DNA of 25,011 bases from Bacteroidales bacterium (GTDB taxonomy: Bacteria > Bacteroidota > Bacteroidia > Bacteroidales > Marinilabiliaceae): assembly GCA_900766825.1 (NCBI GenBank), contig CAAFWU010000048.1, forward strand, positions 1 through 25,011, written 5' to 3'. Every line of letters starts with the position of its first letter. Position 1 is the first letter of the stretch. Positions 8,578 to 16,835 of the stretch are shown one piece after another. The notes beneath the pieces are model-generated. The model worked only from the letters and a program-made list of their open reading frames with translations. It made no database searches and was not told where the DNA came from. Made by a program: the position numbers and the translations under genes.

Positions 8578-9615
8578 CTAATAGAATCGGTGTCCCACAG
8601 TCTTCACATGATATAGGAAGTCGTACTGAAGCGATATCTCGTGAGAGCCTGAGTTATAGCTCTTTAGGTCGCCCATGCTCATTGAGTAGTTGTACGCTAT
8701 GCGGAATCGTTTTACGGGCAAGAATGCAGCACCAAAGGTCATCTCCTTGTTGGTGCGGTAGGCCACCGAGAGCCAAATCATGTCATTATAGATGGCGCTC
8801 ACTGTGCCGTTGAGGGTGAAGTCGGTCTGTTTGTTATAGTCCGCCAGCACCGAGGGTTGCAGCGCAAACTTCTTGCCGAGGTCGAACCAATAGCCGCCCG
8901 TCAGAACCCACGTGGCATTGCCTGGGGCAAACTCGGCATCCTGTTTGTTAAAGTCGTTCGACACAAAGAACGATGTGGTGCTGATGCCTGCAAAGAATTT
9001 GGGTCCGTAGAGCGACACGCCAAAGCCCAGCAGTGGCGCCACGTTGCTGGTTTTCTCTGCAAAGGCCAAGTCGTCGGGATCCATAAGATCCAGCTTGGTC
9101 CAGTCCCGCGCACGCAGTGCCACACCTGGTTGCAGCGCAAAGCCCAGCCACGTGCTGTTGTTTATCACGTTCGCGCGATAGCCCACCGTCAGCAAGGCTC
9201 CGCTGTTGCGGCTCTCGCGTATCTGCTGATGATAGACGCTGGCTCCCAGCACCACCGACTCGTTGCGCAATGGTGTGTTGGCCGATATCAGTGCACTCAT
9301 GGGGGTGCTCTCTATGCCCACCCACTGTTTGCGGAAACTGCCAAAGAGCGACATGCAGTCGCGGCTGCCTGCAAAAGCGGGGTTCACAGCAAACGTGTTG
9401 TGCATATACTGTCCCACAATCAGCTCGTTCTGCGCCTGTACATCGGTGGGGTGCATTGCCACAATGCTGAGCACCAATATGTTCAAGGCAAACCACATGA
9501 TGCGCATACCACTCTTGTGCGCTCTCTGTGGCACCGCTCCGTTGGTTGCTTCACCCACCATGGGGTGCTCGTGAGCATGTCTCATGATTTTAAATGATGT
9601 CTTGAGCAGAGGCAT
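8578..9615 (-). CDS. PorP/SprF family type IX secretion system outer-membrane protein
   Basis: After the signal peptide (ending VQAQ) comes the family hallmark GQYMHNTFAVNPAFAGSRD, then FRKQWVGIESTP. The alternating beta-strands and a C-terminal aromatic residue are typical of a PorP/SprF beta-barrel (TIGR03519 type). From the ATG at 9615 it is 345 aa, with a 36-residue stretch before the signal peptide core. An ATG at 9507 would give a conventional signal peptide and 309 aa, close to the usual family length. I keep the longer start but am not sure of it. PorP/SprF proteins sit in the outer membrane and are needed for secretion and surface attachment of proteins with type B C-terminal domains. 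The gene directly upstream encodes such a protein, which makes this its probable partner. Confidence 0.93.
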   Translation of the reverse strand: MPLLKTSFKIMRHAHEHPMVGEATNGAVPQRAHKSGMRIMWFALNILVLSIVAMHPTDVQAQNELIVGQYMHNTFAVNPAFAGSRDCMSLFGSFRKQWVGIESTPMSALISANTPLRNESVVLGASVYHQQIRESRNSGALLTVGYRANVINNSTWLGFALQPGVALRARDWTKLDLMDPDDLAFAEKTSNVAPLLGFGVSLYGPKFFAGISTTSFFVSNDFNKQDAEFAPGNATWVLTGGYWFDLGKKFALQPSVLADYNKQTDFTLNGTVSAIYNDMIWLSVAYRTNKEMTFGAAFLPVKRFRIAYNYSMSMGDLKSYNSGSHEISLQYDFLYHVKTVGHRFY

Positions 9616-9721
9616 GTATGATGTTTGTTTTTTTTGAGAATCGTTGATTATTAAATCGTTGTGTCTCTTGTTATGTCGGCGTTATCAGAGGTCATCTATT
9701 GGTCAAACCGATGTCTGCCAA

Positions 9722-11392
9722 TCAATCAAACGTACGTTTTATGACCAGCATCTCCTTCACAGTCTTTACGCCTTCGCCCTTGAAGATGTAGATGTAGTAA
9801 CCATCCTCCAGTTCCTCGGCTCCCCAGTCGTTTCGGTAGTTGGCTCGTTTGAAGACCTCTTTGCCCCTTTCGTCCAAAACCATAAAGAGGTTGTTCACGG
9901 GCATGCCCTCAATAATCAGTTTGTCGTTTTTGCCATCGCCGTTGGGGCTTATGGCATTGGGGTAGCGGAACGGCATGTCGTATACAACACTTATGTAGGC
10001 TGTGTCCGATGGGCAGTCCAAACCCTCGTGGTTGTTGACCTCCACTACCCAGTAGCCCACGGTAGTGTTCATGCGCGAGTGCACGCGGGCGCTCGATGTG
10101 CCGTAGCTCTCAATGCCGCAGTCCAAACCATTATATTGTGTGCCCATGCCCCACAGAAACCAGTCGCTCTCGTCCGTTGGGGTCACGGTAACGCCAATCT
10201 CCTTTGTGTTGCTGTTTATTGTGTCGGTGCCAAAATATGGCATTGGCTTGCGATCTATAACCGTAATGGAGCCCGAGAGACCGTCGGGGCCGGCCACGCA
10301 CCCGTTTCCGTCCACCAAGTGGCTTATCACCACATCCTCGCTCTTGTGACCCGTGGCATTGCTGAATTTGTTGTAGCCATCGTGGTCGAAGATAAACTCA
10401 TCGCCTGTGCTGAGGGTGGCGGTGAAGGGAGCCACGCCGCGAAGGGTCACTACACCTCCAAAATGTCGACCAGGGTCGTTCTCGTCAGGTATCGACGAGC
10501 ACATGATCACGTTCAGGTGAGAGGCGTCCAACATGGGGTCGCGAGACAAGGTTCCTGTTGGCAAACCATTGAGTGTTATGGTCTTGGTTACCGACGTCTG
10601 GCACAAGCCCCCCACGGTCTGGGTCAAGGTCACGTTGCTCTTGATAGGTTCGGCCGAGCCGAGGCCCTGCGCGTTGCGTTTCTGTATCAGACGCGCTGTG
10701 TCTCCATTGGCTTCAATGCTGAAAGCACCTGTGCAACTCCACTCGTAGGTCGATACGGAGCCCCAGGCGTTGTTGGCCTTCAGGTGAGCGTCCAAACCAC
10801 ACATGACATCGTCGGCTATTATGGCGCAGGATGAGGGATCGTCGGCTGGCAATGTGTTGTCTGGTGTGCCCAAAAAATGAACCTCGATTGACGAGGGCTC
10901 CACAATGTTGAGGGGCACGCCTGTGCCCACCGCGCTGCTCATGGAGGCATCGGTGAGGGTAAAGGTCAAGTCCCTGTAGCCCACTGCGGGGTCGTAGTCG
11001 TATTTTGTGGAGTCGGTGAATTTGATGCTGTAGGTTGTGGCGGTGCCTTGCTCACTAAGGTTTACCGAGGCTGTGGAGTACGAACCATCGCTCTTGCGGA
11101 AAAAGAGGCTGAGCGTCTTTTGGTTTGGCACCTCGGATACCTCGACCTGCAGGGTTATTTTGCCATCGGCATCGCATAGGCTTAATTCCGATTGTGTGAA
11201 TTTGATGTCGATGTTTTGTTGCGCATGAACCATGGGGCTGGGAACCATCATGATGAGCATGATCAACATCAGAGTAAAAGAGGCTGCAGAGCAAAAACGC
11301 CCCCCGTGTGGGTTAGCAGAGCTAAACCGCGCGAGAAACGGTGAGGTTAACAGCGCCGAAACTGTTGGCAATGAACGATTTGTGCGTGTCAT
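9722..11392 (-). CDS. Type IX secretion cargo with gliding-motility-associated (type B) C-terminal domain
   Basis: The last about 84 residues (about 473-556 from the ATG at 11392) form the type B sorting domain. They begin FRYPNAISPNGDGKND and continue through LDERGKEVF, a tryptophan motif and DGYYIYIFKGEG to a final VIKRTFD. The middle has repeated Ig/PKD-like segments (VTLTQTVGGLCQTS, VISHLVDGNGC) as in surface adhesins. The hydrophobic core of the signal peptide (MLIMLIMMVPSPMVHAQ) starts about 40 residues in, so this protein must have a long N-region whichever nearby ATG is used (11392 or 11410). It should be exported by Sec, cross the outer membrane by T9SS and be attached to the surface or released. 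The PorP/SprF gene follows 106 nt downstream. At about 556 aa it is small for this cargo class. Confidence 0.9.
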   Translation of the reverse strand: MTRTNRSLPTVSALLTSPFLARFSSANPHGGRFCSAASFTLMLIMLIMMVPSPMVHAQQNIDIKFTQSELSLCDADGKITLQVEVSEVPNQKTLSLFFRKSDGSYSTASVNLSEQGTATTYSIKFTDSTKYDYDPAVGYRDLTFTLTDASMSSAVGTGVPLNIVEPSSIEVHFLGTPDNTLPADDPSSCAIIADDVMCGLDAHLKANNAWGSVSTYEWSCTGAFSIEANGDTARLIQKRNAQGLGSAEPIKSNVTLTQTVGGLCQTSVTKTITLNGLPTGTLSRDPMLDASHLNVIMCSSIPDENDPGRHFGGVVTLRGVAPFTATLSTGDEFIFDHDGYNKFSNATGHKSEDVVISHLVDGNGCVAGPDGLSGSITVIDRKPMPYFGTDTINSNTKEIGVTVTPTDESDWFLWGMGTQYNGLDCGIESYGTSSARVHSRMNTTVGYWVVEVNNHEGLDCPSDTAYISVVYDMPFRYPNAISPNGDGKNDKLIIEGMPVNNLFMVLDERGKEVFKRANYRNDWGAEELEDGYYIYIFKGEGVKTVKEMLVIKRTFD

Positions 11393-11527
11393 TATGTAAT
11401 CAATCTCCATAGGGAACAGAGCACTTGAGATTTTAAGATAGTGCTTTACAAAGAGCTAAAAATAGCAATTAAGTCTTATTTAGTAAAATTTTATGTGTTA
11501 ATTTCTGTCATCCAATGCCCCTATGAC

Positions 11528-12880
11528 CTATATGTGCACATCGGTGCCCATGATGCGTTTGTAGAGATCCAAGGCGTAGAGGTCGGTCATGCCCGACACG
11601 GTGTCCACGGCGCTCATGACCTTGTCGTAGACGGTGGCGTCGGGACCTACGCGGAACTGGTCGGGTATGAAGGGGAGCAGCAGCTGAGAGTAATAACGGT
11701 CCTGATGAATGAGGGCGTAGATGAATTTGTCGGTCAGTGTGCCTATGATGGCAAAGCCCGAGAGCTCAACCTGAGCCACGGTCTGGTGCCGATAGATGCG
11801 CTCCACAGCTGTGCTGGCCATCTGCTTCATGCCCCAATGGCTCGTCCCCTCCAAGTGGTGCAGGAGCGAGCCTTGAAACCGACCTGCCAATATATCCTCC
11901 ACATTGTTGCAGAATATCTTGGCGGCTTCGTTCACAAGTCGGCCTATGACCAGAGTGCGCATGTAGGCCACTTGCTCATGGGGGTCGGTAACGTTGCGGC
12001 ACACAAGCTCCAGATTGTCAAATGTTTGGGCATCGGCATCGGGGTCGAAGTAGCTCATGTAGAGGTGGCGTGTCTCTTCGTAGCCAAAGATGCCCAGACG
12101 GTAGGCGTCCTCAACGTCCATGGCCTGATAGCATATGTCGTCGGCGGCCTCAACAAGGTATACAAGTGGGTGGCGTGCAAAGGTGTACTGACTCACTGTG
12201 CCGTCGGGGTCCGCAATGTGCTCGGCCACAGGCGCATGGGGTATGTTCAGCGTCTGCATGATGCCGCAAAAGGTCTCGGCATCCTGCTGAAAGAATCCAA
12301 ATTTCTTGACCCCAACGGCAGGACGTGGATACTTAATTATGGATGCCAAAGTGGGGTATGTGAGCGAGAAGCCGCCCTGACGCCTGCCCGCAAAGGAGTG
12401 GGAGAGCAGACGGAAGGTGTTGGCATTGCCATCGAAGTTGCTCACATCGGCCAACTGAGCCTTGGTCAGGTGGTTGGCCAAGTCCTGACCCTTGCCGTTG
12501 GCAAAGTAGTGCTGTATGGCGCGCTCGCCAGAGTGTCCAAAGGGTGGGTTGCCCATGTCGTGGGCCAAGGCACCTGCCGACACAATGGGGCTGAAGGACT
12601 CAAAATAGTCGGCATTGTCGGGATCCTGTTTGCTGAGCAGCGCTGCCGTGGTGGAGCCCAACGACCGACCAACAGAGGCCACCTCTATGCTGTGTGTCAG
12701 GCGGTTGTGAACAAACACCGAGCCTGGTAAAGGAAAAACCTGTGTCTTGTTTTGCAATCTGCGAAAGGGAGCCGAGAAGATTATGCGGTCGTAGTCGCGT
12801 TGAAATTCCGATCGTGAGTGCTCTATGCGGGGGGTCTGACGCCCTGTGCGGCGCGATATTAGCAGGTCCTTCCAATTCAT
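11528..12880 (-). CDS. dgt: Deoxyguanosinetriphosphate triphosphohydrolase-like HD domain protein
   Basis: The 450-aa product has the dGTPase signature order: FRRLQNKTQVFPL (about 39-51), RLTHSIEV with H63, then LAHDMGNPPFGHSGE with H107, D108 and H116, and a later EAADDICYQAMDVED containing the last metal ligand. Together these form an intact HD metal centre. Such enzymes hydrolyse dGTP (or other dNTPs) to the nucleoside and triphosphate, adjusting nucleotide pools and sometimes limiting phage. Members outside Enterobacteria can be tetrameric and activated by other dNTPs, so dGTP specificity is not certain. It lies 68 nt after the glycosyltransferase stop and 135 nt before the type B cargo start. 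No terminator is visible on either side, so it may be co-transcribed. Confidence 0.93.
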   Translation of the reverse strand: MNWKDLLISRRTGRQTPRIEHSRSEFQRDYDRIIFSAPFRRLQNKTQVFPLPGSVFVHNRLTHSIEVASVGRSLGSTTAALLSKQDPDNADYFESFSPIVSAGALAHDMGNPPFGHSGERAIQHYFANGKGQDLANHLTKAQLADVSNFDGNANTFRLLSHSFAGRRQGGFSLTYPTLASIIKYPRPAVGVKKFGFFQQDAETFCGIMQTLNIPHAPVAEHIADPDGTVSQYTFARHPLVYLVEAADDICYQAMDVEDAYRLGIFGYEETRHLYMSYFDPDADAQTFDNLELVCRNVTDPHEQVAYMRTLVIGRLVNEAAKIFCNNVEDILAGRFQGSLLHHLEGTSHWGMKQMASTAVERIYRHQTVAQVELSGFAIIGTLTDKFIYALIHQDRYYSQLLLPFIPDQFRVGPDATVYDKVMSAVDTVSGMTDLYALDLYKRIMGTDVHI

Positions 12881-12948
12881 CTGGTCTCTTTTGTTTTATT
12901 ATTCGGTTTTTGTTGTCCGATTTTTGTGCCTATTGTCTTGTGTGTCAA

Positions 12949-13986
12949 TTATTTTTTTGTCATCTCGCCATAGGTTCGCTCACCTCGTGCATAGTACCTC
13001 CATAGTAGCGAGAAACGCAATATTTCTGGGGCGAGCGACTCTCCGCGCAGGGGTGCCAACATATTGCGCTTGCCCATAATGGTGCGCCAGTGGGTCCAGA
13101 GGTACCAGTGTGCCCTCACTATGGCCCAACAGAATCGGGGCTCGAGACCAATCAAATAGCGCACCCCAGCCAATCCGTCCAGCAATAGGCGGAGAGCAAA
13201 GACCCATACCCACCGAGAACCATTGTAGTTCTTAATGAGCATGGTCAGGTTGTTGCGGAAGTTGAGGTAGGTCTTGCGCGGATTGGTGGCGCTGAGTGTG
13301 GCCCCGCCCAAGTGATAGACTGTGGCCGAAGGGCATGTCACAATCCGCCAGCCCGCATTGCGCATGCGCCAGCAGAGGTCTATCTCCTCCATGTGGGCAA
13401 AGAAGTCGGCATCCAGTCCGCCCATGTCGTTGTAGAGTTCGCGCCTAACCATAAGGGCTGCACCGCTCTGCCACAGCACGTTAGCCTCGCTGTCGTACTG
13501 CCCCTGGTCCTCCTCCACTGTGTCCATCACGCGACCTCGGCACAGTGGGTAGCCCAACCAATCAACATAGCCCCCAGCGGCGCCAGCGTACTCAAAGGCT
13601 TCGTGTCTCTTGTCGTCTCGCAATTTGGGACCGCAGGCGGCCACGTCGCTCTCCCTCTCCATAAGGGCAATGAGGGGCTCCAGCCACCCCGCCGCGGGTG
13701 CCACATCGGAGTTGAGCAACACCACGTAGTCGTGGTCCACTTGGCGCAGAGCTCGGTTGTATCCCTCGGCAAAGCCATAGTTTTTGTCCAAGAGGATGAG
13801 ACTCACCTGAGGAAACTCGGCCTTGAGCATGTCAATGCTGCCATCGGTCGAGGCATTGTCGGCCACAATAACATCAACGGTGTGCGTGGGATCCGAGCTT
13901 GTGCTATTGGCCAAAACCTCAGGTAGATAGCGGCGCATGAGTTCGCACCCGTTCCAGTTGAGGATTATAACAGCTGTTCTGCTCAT
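12949..13986 (-). CDS. Family 2 glycosyltransferase (rhamnosyltransferase-like)
   Basis: The 345-aa product has a GT-A fold signature. It starts AVIILNWNG, continues VIVADNASTDGS (D43), then NYGFAEGYN (69-77), then LLNSDV (N92-D94) in place of the DXD metal motif. HMEEIDLCWR (E200, E201, D203) is the likely catalytic region. This pattern is typical of GT2 enzymes that add rhamnose or similar sugars to surface polysaccharides. The C-terminal 90 residues contain hydrophobic, tryptophan-rich stretches that could associate with the inner membrane. Donor and acceptor cannot be read from the sequence. It starts 4 nt after the inositol-monophosphatase-family gene, so the two are almost certainly one transcript. 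No other polysaccharide genes are nearby. Confidence 0.9.
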   Translation of the reverse strand: MSRTAVIILNWNGCELMRRYLPEVLANSTSSDPTHTVDVIVADNASTDGSIDMLKAEFPQVSLILLDKNYGFAEGYNRALRQVDHDYVVLLNSDVAPAAGWLEPLIALMERESDVAACGPKLRDDKRHEAFEYAGAAGGYVDWLGYPLCRGRVMDTVEEDQGQYDSEANVLWQSGAALMVRRELYNDMGGLDADFFAHMEEIDLCWRMRNAGWRIVTCPSATVYHLGGATLSATNPRKTYLNFRNNLTMLIKNYNGSRWVWVFALRLLLDGLAGVRYLIGLEPRFCWAIVRAHWYLWTHWRTIMGKRNMLAPLRGESLAPEILRFSLLWRYYARGERTYGEMTKK

Positions 13987-13990
13987 TAAC

Positions 13991-14821
13991 CTATATCTCC
14001 TCTTTCTTTGTTCCCAATCGGCGTTGTACCATGGCGCGGAAGTCGGCCGAGGCCATTTGATTTGTGGCCACCATTTCGCGACCGAAAATGTAGTCTCGTC
14101 CTCCGCTAAAGTCGCTAAGGCAGCCGCCAGCCTCGGTTACCAGCAGTGCGCCTGCGGCCACATCGTAGGGCTTCAGGTCATACTCAAAGAAGGCATCGTA
14201 TCGCCCAACGGCAACGTAGGCCATGTCGGTGGCTGCCGACCCCAGCCTGCGCACGCCTGCGGTGCTCTCCATGACGTCGCGCAAGGTCAGCATATAGTCG
14301 TCCAGTCGCTCGAAGTTGCTGTAGGGGAAGCCTGTGGCCACCAAAGCGTTGTCCAAATTGTTTTGGCTAACCTTTATGGGCTTGCCGTTTAGTGTGGCGC
14401 CGCCACCAAGCCAAGCGGCAAAGAGTTCGTCGCGGCTCATCTCGTACACCACACCAACCAAAATCTGACCCTCGGTGCGGTGGTGCTCGATGTCGGTGCA
14501 CTGCAACAGGGCTATGCTGATGGCCGAAGGTGGCTGACCGTGGATGAAGTTGGTGGTGCCATCGATGGGGTCCACAACCCAGTTGAACTCGGCACCGAGC
14601 TCGGTCTTGGTCTGCTCCTCGGCAATGAAGCCTGCCTCGGGGAGTATCTGGGTCAGCTCCTCAACCAGCAGTTTTTCGCTCAGTTTGTCCATTTGGGTCA
14701 CAAAGTCGTGGCGACCTTTGGTCTCTATCTGCACCTCGGTGTTTTGGCGCAGCGTCCATATCTGTTGGCCAACACGGCGCGCCAAGTCCGACACCTGTTG
14801 GGTTATGTGGGCTAAGTTCAT
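13991..14821 (-). CDS. suhB: Inositol monophosphatase family protein (SuhB-like)
   Basis: The 276-aa product matches the family's usual length and carries all lithium-sensitive phosphatase motifs: GFIAEEQ (E68, E69), WVVDPIDGTTNF (D84, D87) and KPYDVAAGALLVTEAGG (D220). These bind the catalytic magnesium ions. Family members hydrolyse inositol-1-phosphate or related sugar phosphates such as 3'-phosphoadenosine 5'-phosphate. E. coli SuhB also acts in rRNA antitermination, but that role cannot be assumed here. Four bases separate the stop from the downstream glycosyltransferase. Upstream, two inverted repeats separate it from the TrpB-like gene, so it probably has its own promoter. Confidence 0.9.
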   Translation of the reverse strand: MNLAHITQQVSDLARRVGQQIWTLRQNTEVQIETKGRHDFVTQMDKLSEKLLVEELTQILPEAGFIAEEQTKTELGAEFNWVVDPIDGTTNFIHGQPPSAISIALLQCTDIEHHRTEGQILVGVVYEMSRDELFAAWLGGGATLNGKPIKVSQNNLDNALVATGFPYSNFERLDDYMLTLRDVMESTAGVRRLGSAATDMAYVAVGRYDAFFEYDLKPYDVAAGALLVTEAGGCLSDFSGGRDYIFGREMVATNQMASADFRAMVQRRLGTKKEEI

Positions 14822-14860
14822 TGGTTCTTGCTGTTCGGTTTTGTTCTAAAGACAGAATAA

Positions 14861-14898
14861 GAGGTTCGCCACAAGACGTTACTCTGGTGACGAACCTC
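14861..14898. repeat. Inverted repeat in the TrpB-like/suhB intergenic region
   Basis: GAGGTTCGCCAC at 14861-14872 pairs with GTGACGAACCTC at 14887-14898, giving a 12-bp stem with one C-A mismatch and a 14-nt loop. It lies 39 nt ahead of the suhB start. There is no T run, so it may be an operator or second hairpin rather than a terminator. Confidence 0.4.
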
Positions 14899-14918
14899 GG
14901 TTATGTGTGTGTCTCTTT

Positions 14919-14956
14919 CTGATGATAGATGCTGCGCGGTGTCATCTCATCATCAG
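14919..14956 (-). terminator. Hairpin directly after the TrpB-like gene
   Basis: CTGATGATAGATG at 14919-14931 pairs with CATCTCATCATCAG at 14943-14956, a 13-bp stem with one bulged base. It starts four bases after the stop codon at 14961. The position suggests termination or 3'-end protection; a good T run is lacking. Confidence 0.5.
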
Positions 14957-14960
14957 GTAG

Positions 14961-16325
14961 TTAGACGTATTTCTCTATCTTGGCCAAGTTGGCTTTTACG
15001 TCCTCCTCCGAGAATTCGTAGTTCTGGAGGCTGCCAGCCAAGAACTGCTCGTAGGCACTCATGTCTATGAGACCATGACCCGAGAGGTTGAAGAGGAGAA
15101 CCTCGCTCTTGCCCTCGCGTTTGCAACGATTGGCCTCGGCAATGGTGGCTGCAATGGCGTGGCACGATTCGGGGGCGGGAATTATGCCCTCGGTCTTGGC
15201 AAAGAGCACGCCAGCCTCGAAGCTCTCGAGCTGCTTGATATCGGTGGCCTCCATCATGTTGTCCTTCAGAAGTTGGCTAACAATGGTGCCTGCACCGTGG
15301 TAGCGCAAGCCGCCAGCGTGGATGTTGGCAGGCATAAAGTTGTGGCCCAAAGTGAACATGGGGAGCAGGGGTGTGTAGCCTGCCTCGTCGCCAAAGTCGT
15401 ATTGGAAGATGCCGTGGGTGAGCTTGGGGCACGATGCTGGCTCTGCTGCCACAAAGCGGATGTTGGTCTTGCCCTCTATGTTGTGGCGCATGAAGGGGAA
15501 GGCCAAACCACCAAAGTTGGAGCCACCGCCAAAGCATGCAATAACAACGTCTGGCATCTCGCCAGCCATGGCCATCTGCTTCTCGGCTTCGAGACCTATA
15601 ACGGTCTGGTGCAGTGTGACGTGGTTGAGCACCGAGCCCAAGGTGTAGCGGCAGTTGGGGGTGGTGAGGGCCAACTCCACAGCCTCCGATATGGCGGTGC
15701 CTAGCGAACCTTGGTTGTTGGGGTCGCGGGTCAGGATGTCTTTGCCAGCGCGGGTGGACATGCTGGGCGAGGGGGTAACCTGAGCACCAAAGGTCTGCAT
15801 TATGCTGCGGCGGTATGGCTTCTGGTTGTAGCTAATCTTGACCTGATATACAGCGGCTTCGAGACCAAAGGCCTGAGCGGCGTAGGAGAGGGCGCAACCC
15901 CATTGGCCTGCACCTGTCTCGGTGGTCACATTGGTTATGCCCTGTTTTTTGCAGTAGTAGGCTTGCGCCAAGGCGGAGTTGAGTTTGTGGGAGCCCACAG
16001 GGCTCACGCTCTCGTTCTTGAAGTAGATGTGGGCTGGGGTGTCCAGAGCCTTCTCCAGTTCGTAGGCACGCACCAGTGGGGTGCTGCGGTAGTTTTTGTA
16101 CATGTCCCTAACCTGCTCGGGTATGTCAATCCAAGCGTCGGTGTCGTTGAGCTCTTGCTTGGCCAACTCCTCGGCAAAGATGGGGGTGAGGTCCTCGACC
16201 GTCAGGGGCTGATGGGTCTTGGGGTTGAGGGGTGGCATGGGCTTGTTGGGCATTACGGCAGTGATGTTGAACCACTGTTCGGGTATCTGATCCTCGGGAA
16301 GGATGAAGCGTTTTTGATGGGACAT
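14961..16325 (-). CDS. TrpB-like pyridoxal-phosphate-dependent enzyme (TrpB2 type)
   Basis: The 454-aa product is longer than classic TrpB (about 400 aa) and has the TrpB2 N-terminal extension (RFILPEDQIPEQWFN). The PLP lysine is K114 in PVGSHKLNSA. ETGAGQWG (E136-G143) supplies the catalytic glutamate, and GGGSNFGG (about 266-273) binds the PLP phosphate. TrpB2 enzymes condense indole with serine to tryptophan and are thought to scavenge free indole rather than pair with TrpA. There is no trpA or other tryptophan gene in the window, which fits this. Hairpins follow the stop and the upstream gene ends in its own weak hairpin, so it is probably monocistronic. Confidence 0.93.
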   Translation of the reverse strand: MSHQKRFILPEDQIPEQWFNITAVMPNKPMPPLNPKTHQPLTVEDLTPIFAEELAKQELNDTDAWIDIPEQVRDMYKNYRSTPLVRAYELEKALDTPAHIYFKNESVSPVGSHKLNSALAQAYYCKKQGITNVTTETGAGQWGCALSYAAQAFGLEAAVYQVKISYNQKPYRRSIMQTFGAQVTPSPSMSTRAGKDILTRDPNNQGSLGTAISEAVELALTTPNCRYTLGSVLNHVTLHQTVIGLEAEKQMAMAGEMPDVVIACFGGGSNFGGLAFPFMRHNIEGKTNIRFVAAEPASCPKLTHGIFQYDFGDEAGYTPLLPMFTLGHNFMPANIHAGGLRYHGAGTIVSQLLKDNMMEATDIKQLESFEAGVLFAKTEGIIPAPESCHAIAATIAEANRCKREGKSEVLLFNLSGHGLIDMSAYEQFLAGSLQNYEFSEEDVKANLAKIEKYV

Positions 16326-16427
16326 GATAAAATTTTAATGAATGTCGGTTTCCTGTAAACAACAAAAGCACCACCCAATAGGAGCACATGGCTGCCCGTT
16401 GGATAGCGCAGTGGTTTTAGATGAGTT

Positions 16428-16442
16428 GTAGGCACAACCTAC
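16428..16442 (-). terminator. Weak hairpin after the DUF2795 gene
   Basis: GTAGG-CACAA-CCTAC forms a 5-bp stem nine nt past the stop at 16452. An overlapping alternative stem (GTTGT/ACAAC, 16425-16438) excludes it. There is no T run, so the call is tentative. Confidence 0.25.
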
Positions 16443-16451
16443 TGGGCGAGG

Positions 16452-16673
16452 TTAGTATTCGTCTTCGTTGAAGAAGAAGTCCTCGTTGCTTGGGTAGTCT
16501 GGCCAAATATCTTCTATGCTTTCGTATACTTCGCCATCGTCCTCTATTTCCTGAAGGTTCTCTATAACCTCCATAGGTGCACCCGAACGCGTGGCGTAGT
16601 CAATAAGTTCTTCCTTGGTTGCTGGCCATGGTGCATCCTCAAGCTTAGATGCTAATTCAAGAGTCCAATACAT
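16452..16673 (-). CDS. Small acidic DUF2795 domain protein
   Basis: This 73-aa protein begins MYWTLELASKLEDAPWPATK, continues EELIDYATRSGAP and LQEIEDD, and ends in a very acidic tail (DYPSNEDFFFNEDEY). I recognise this arrangement as the DUF2795 family, which occurs as a highly conserved short protein in Bacteroidota. The family's function is not known. It probably is cytoplasmic, since it lacks a signal peptide or membrane segment. A good Bacteroidota-type promoter lies just upstream and a weak hairpin follows, so it is likely expressed on its own between the OstA-like and TrpB-like genes. Confidence 0.9.
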   Translation of the reverse strand: MYWTLELASKLEDAPWPATKEELIDYATRSGAPMEVIENLQEIEDDGEVYESIEDIWPDYPSNEDFFFNEDEY

Positions 16674-16703
16674 AGCGTTTTTCGTTAGTATGTTTACGTT
16701 GTG

Positions 16704-16736
16704 CGAATGTATAAAAATATTGTATTATGTGGCAAA
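16704..16736 (-). promoter_or_regulatory. Bacteroidota-type promoter for the DUF2795 gene
   Basis: On the minus strand a TTTG (16733-16736) is followed after 21 nt by TACATTCG (16704-16711), one base off the Bacteroidota -7 consensus TAnnTTTG. The -7 element ends 30 nt before the ATG at 16673. Confidence 0.45.
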
Positions 16737-16835
16737 AAAAAGTTTAGAAAATGCCCCTTATTTTGCCCCTTTGGTCAAAACTTGTTATTCGTGCTGGCCG
16801 TTCCAAACCACAGTTGTCCTCGCAGGCCCTCTTCG

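Noticed and set aside
9644..10834. Plus-strand open frame of nearly 400 codons opposite the type B cargo gene
   Set aside because: Antisense shadow; the opposite frame has the conserved C-terminal sorting domain.
11484..11493. TAAAATTTTA palindrome between the dGTPase and type B cargo genes
   Set aside because: Short A+T palindrome in A+T-rich DNA, no terminator or promoter consensus around it; chance is adequate.
11441..12730. Plus-strand open frame of about 430 codons opposite the dGTPase gene
   Set aside because: Antisense shadow; all HD motifs are in the minus-strand frame.
16385..16445. tRNA-like string (GGATAGCGCAGTGG with pairing ends GCCC/GGGC) between the TrpB-like and DUF2795 genes
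   Set aside because: No T arm with a TTCRANY loop and no proper anticodon stem could be built; the resemblance is limited to the D-arm words.
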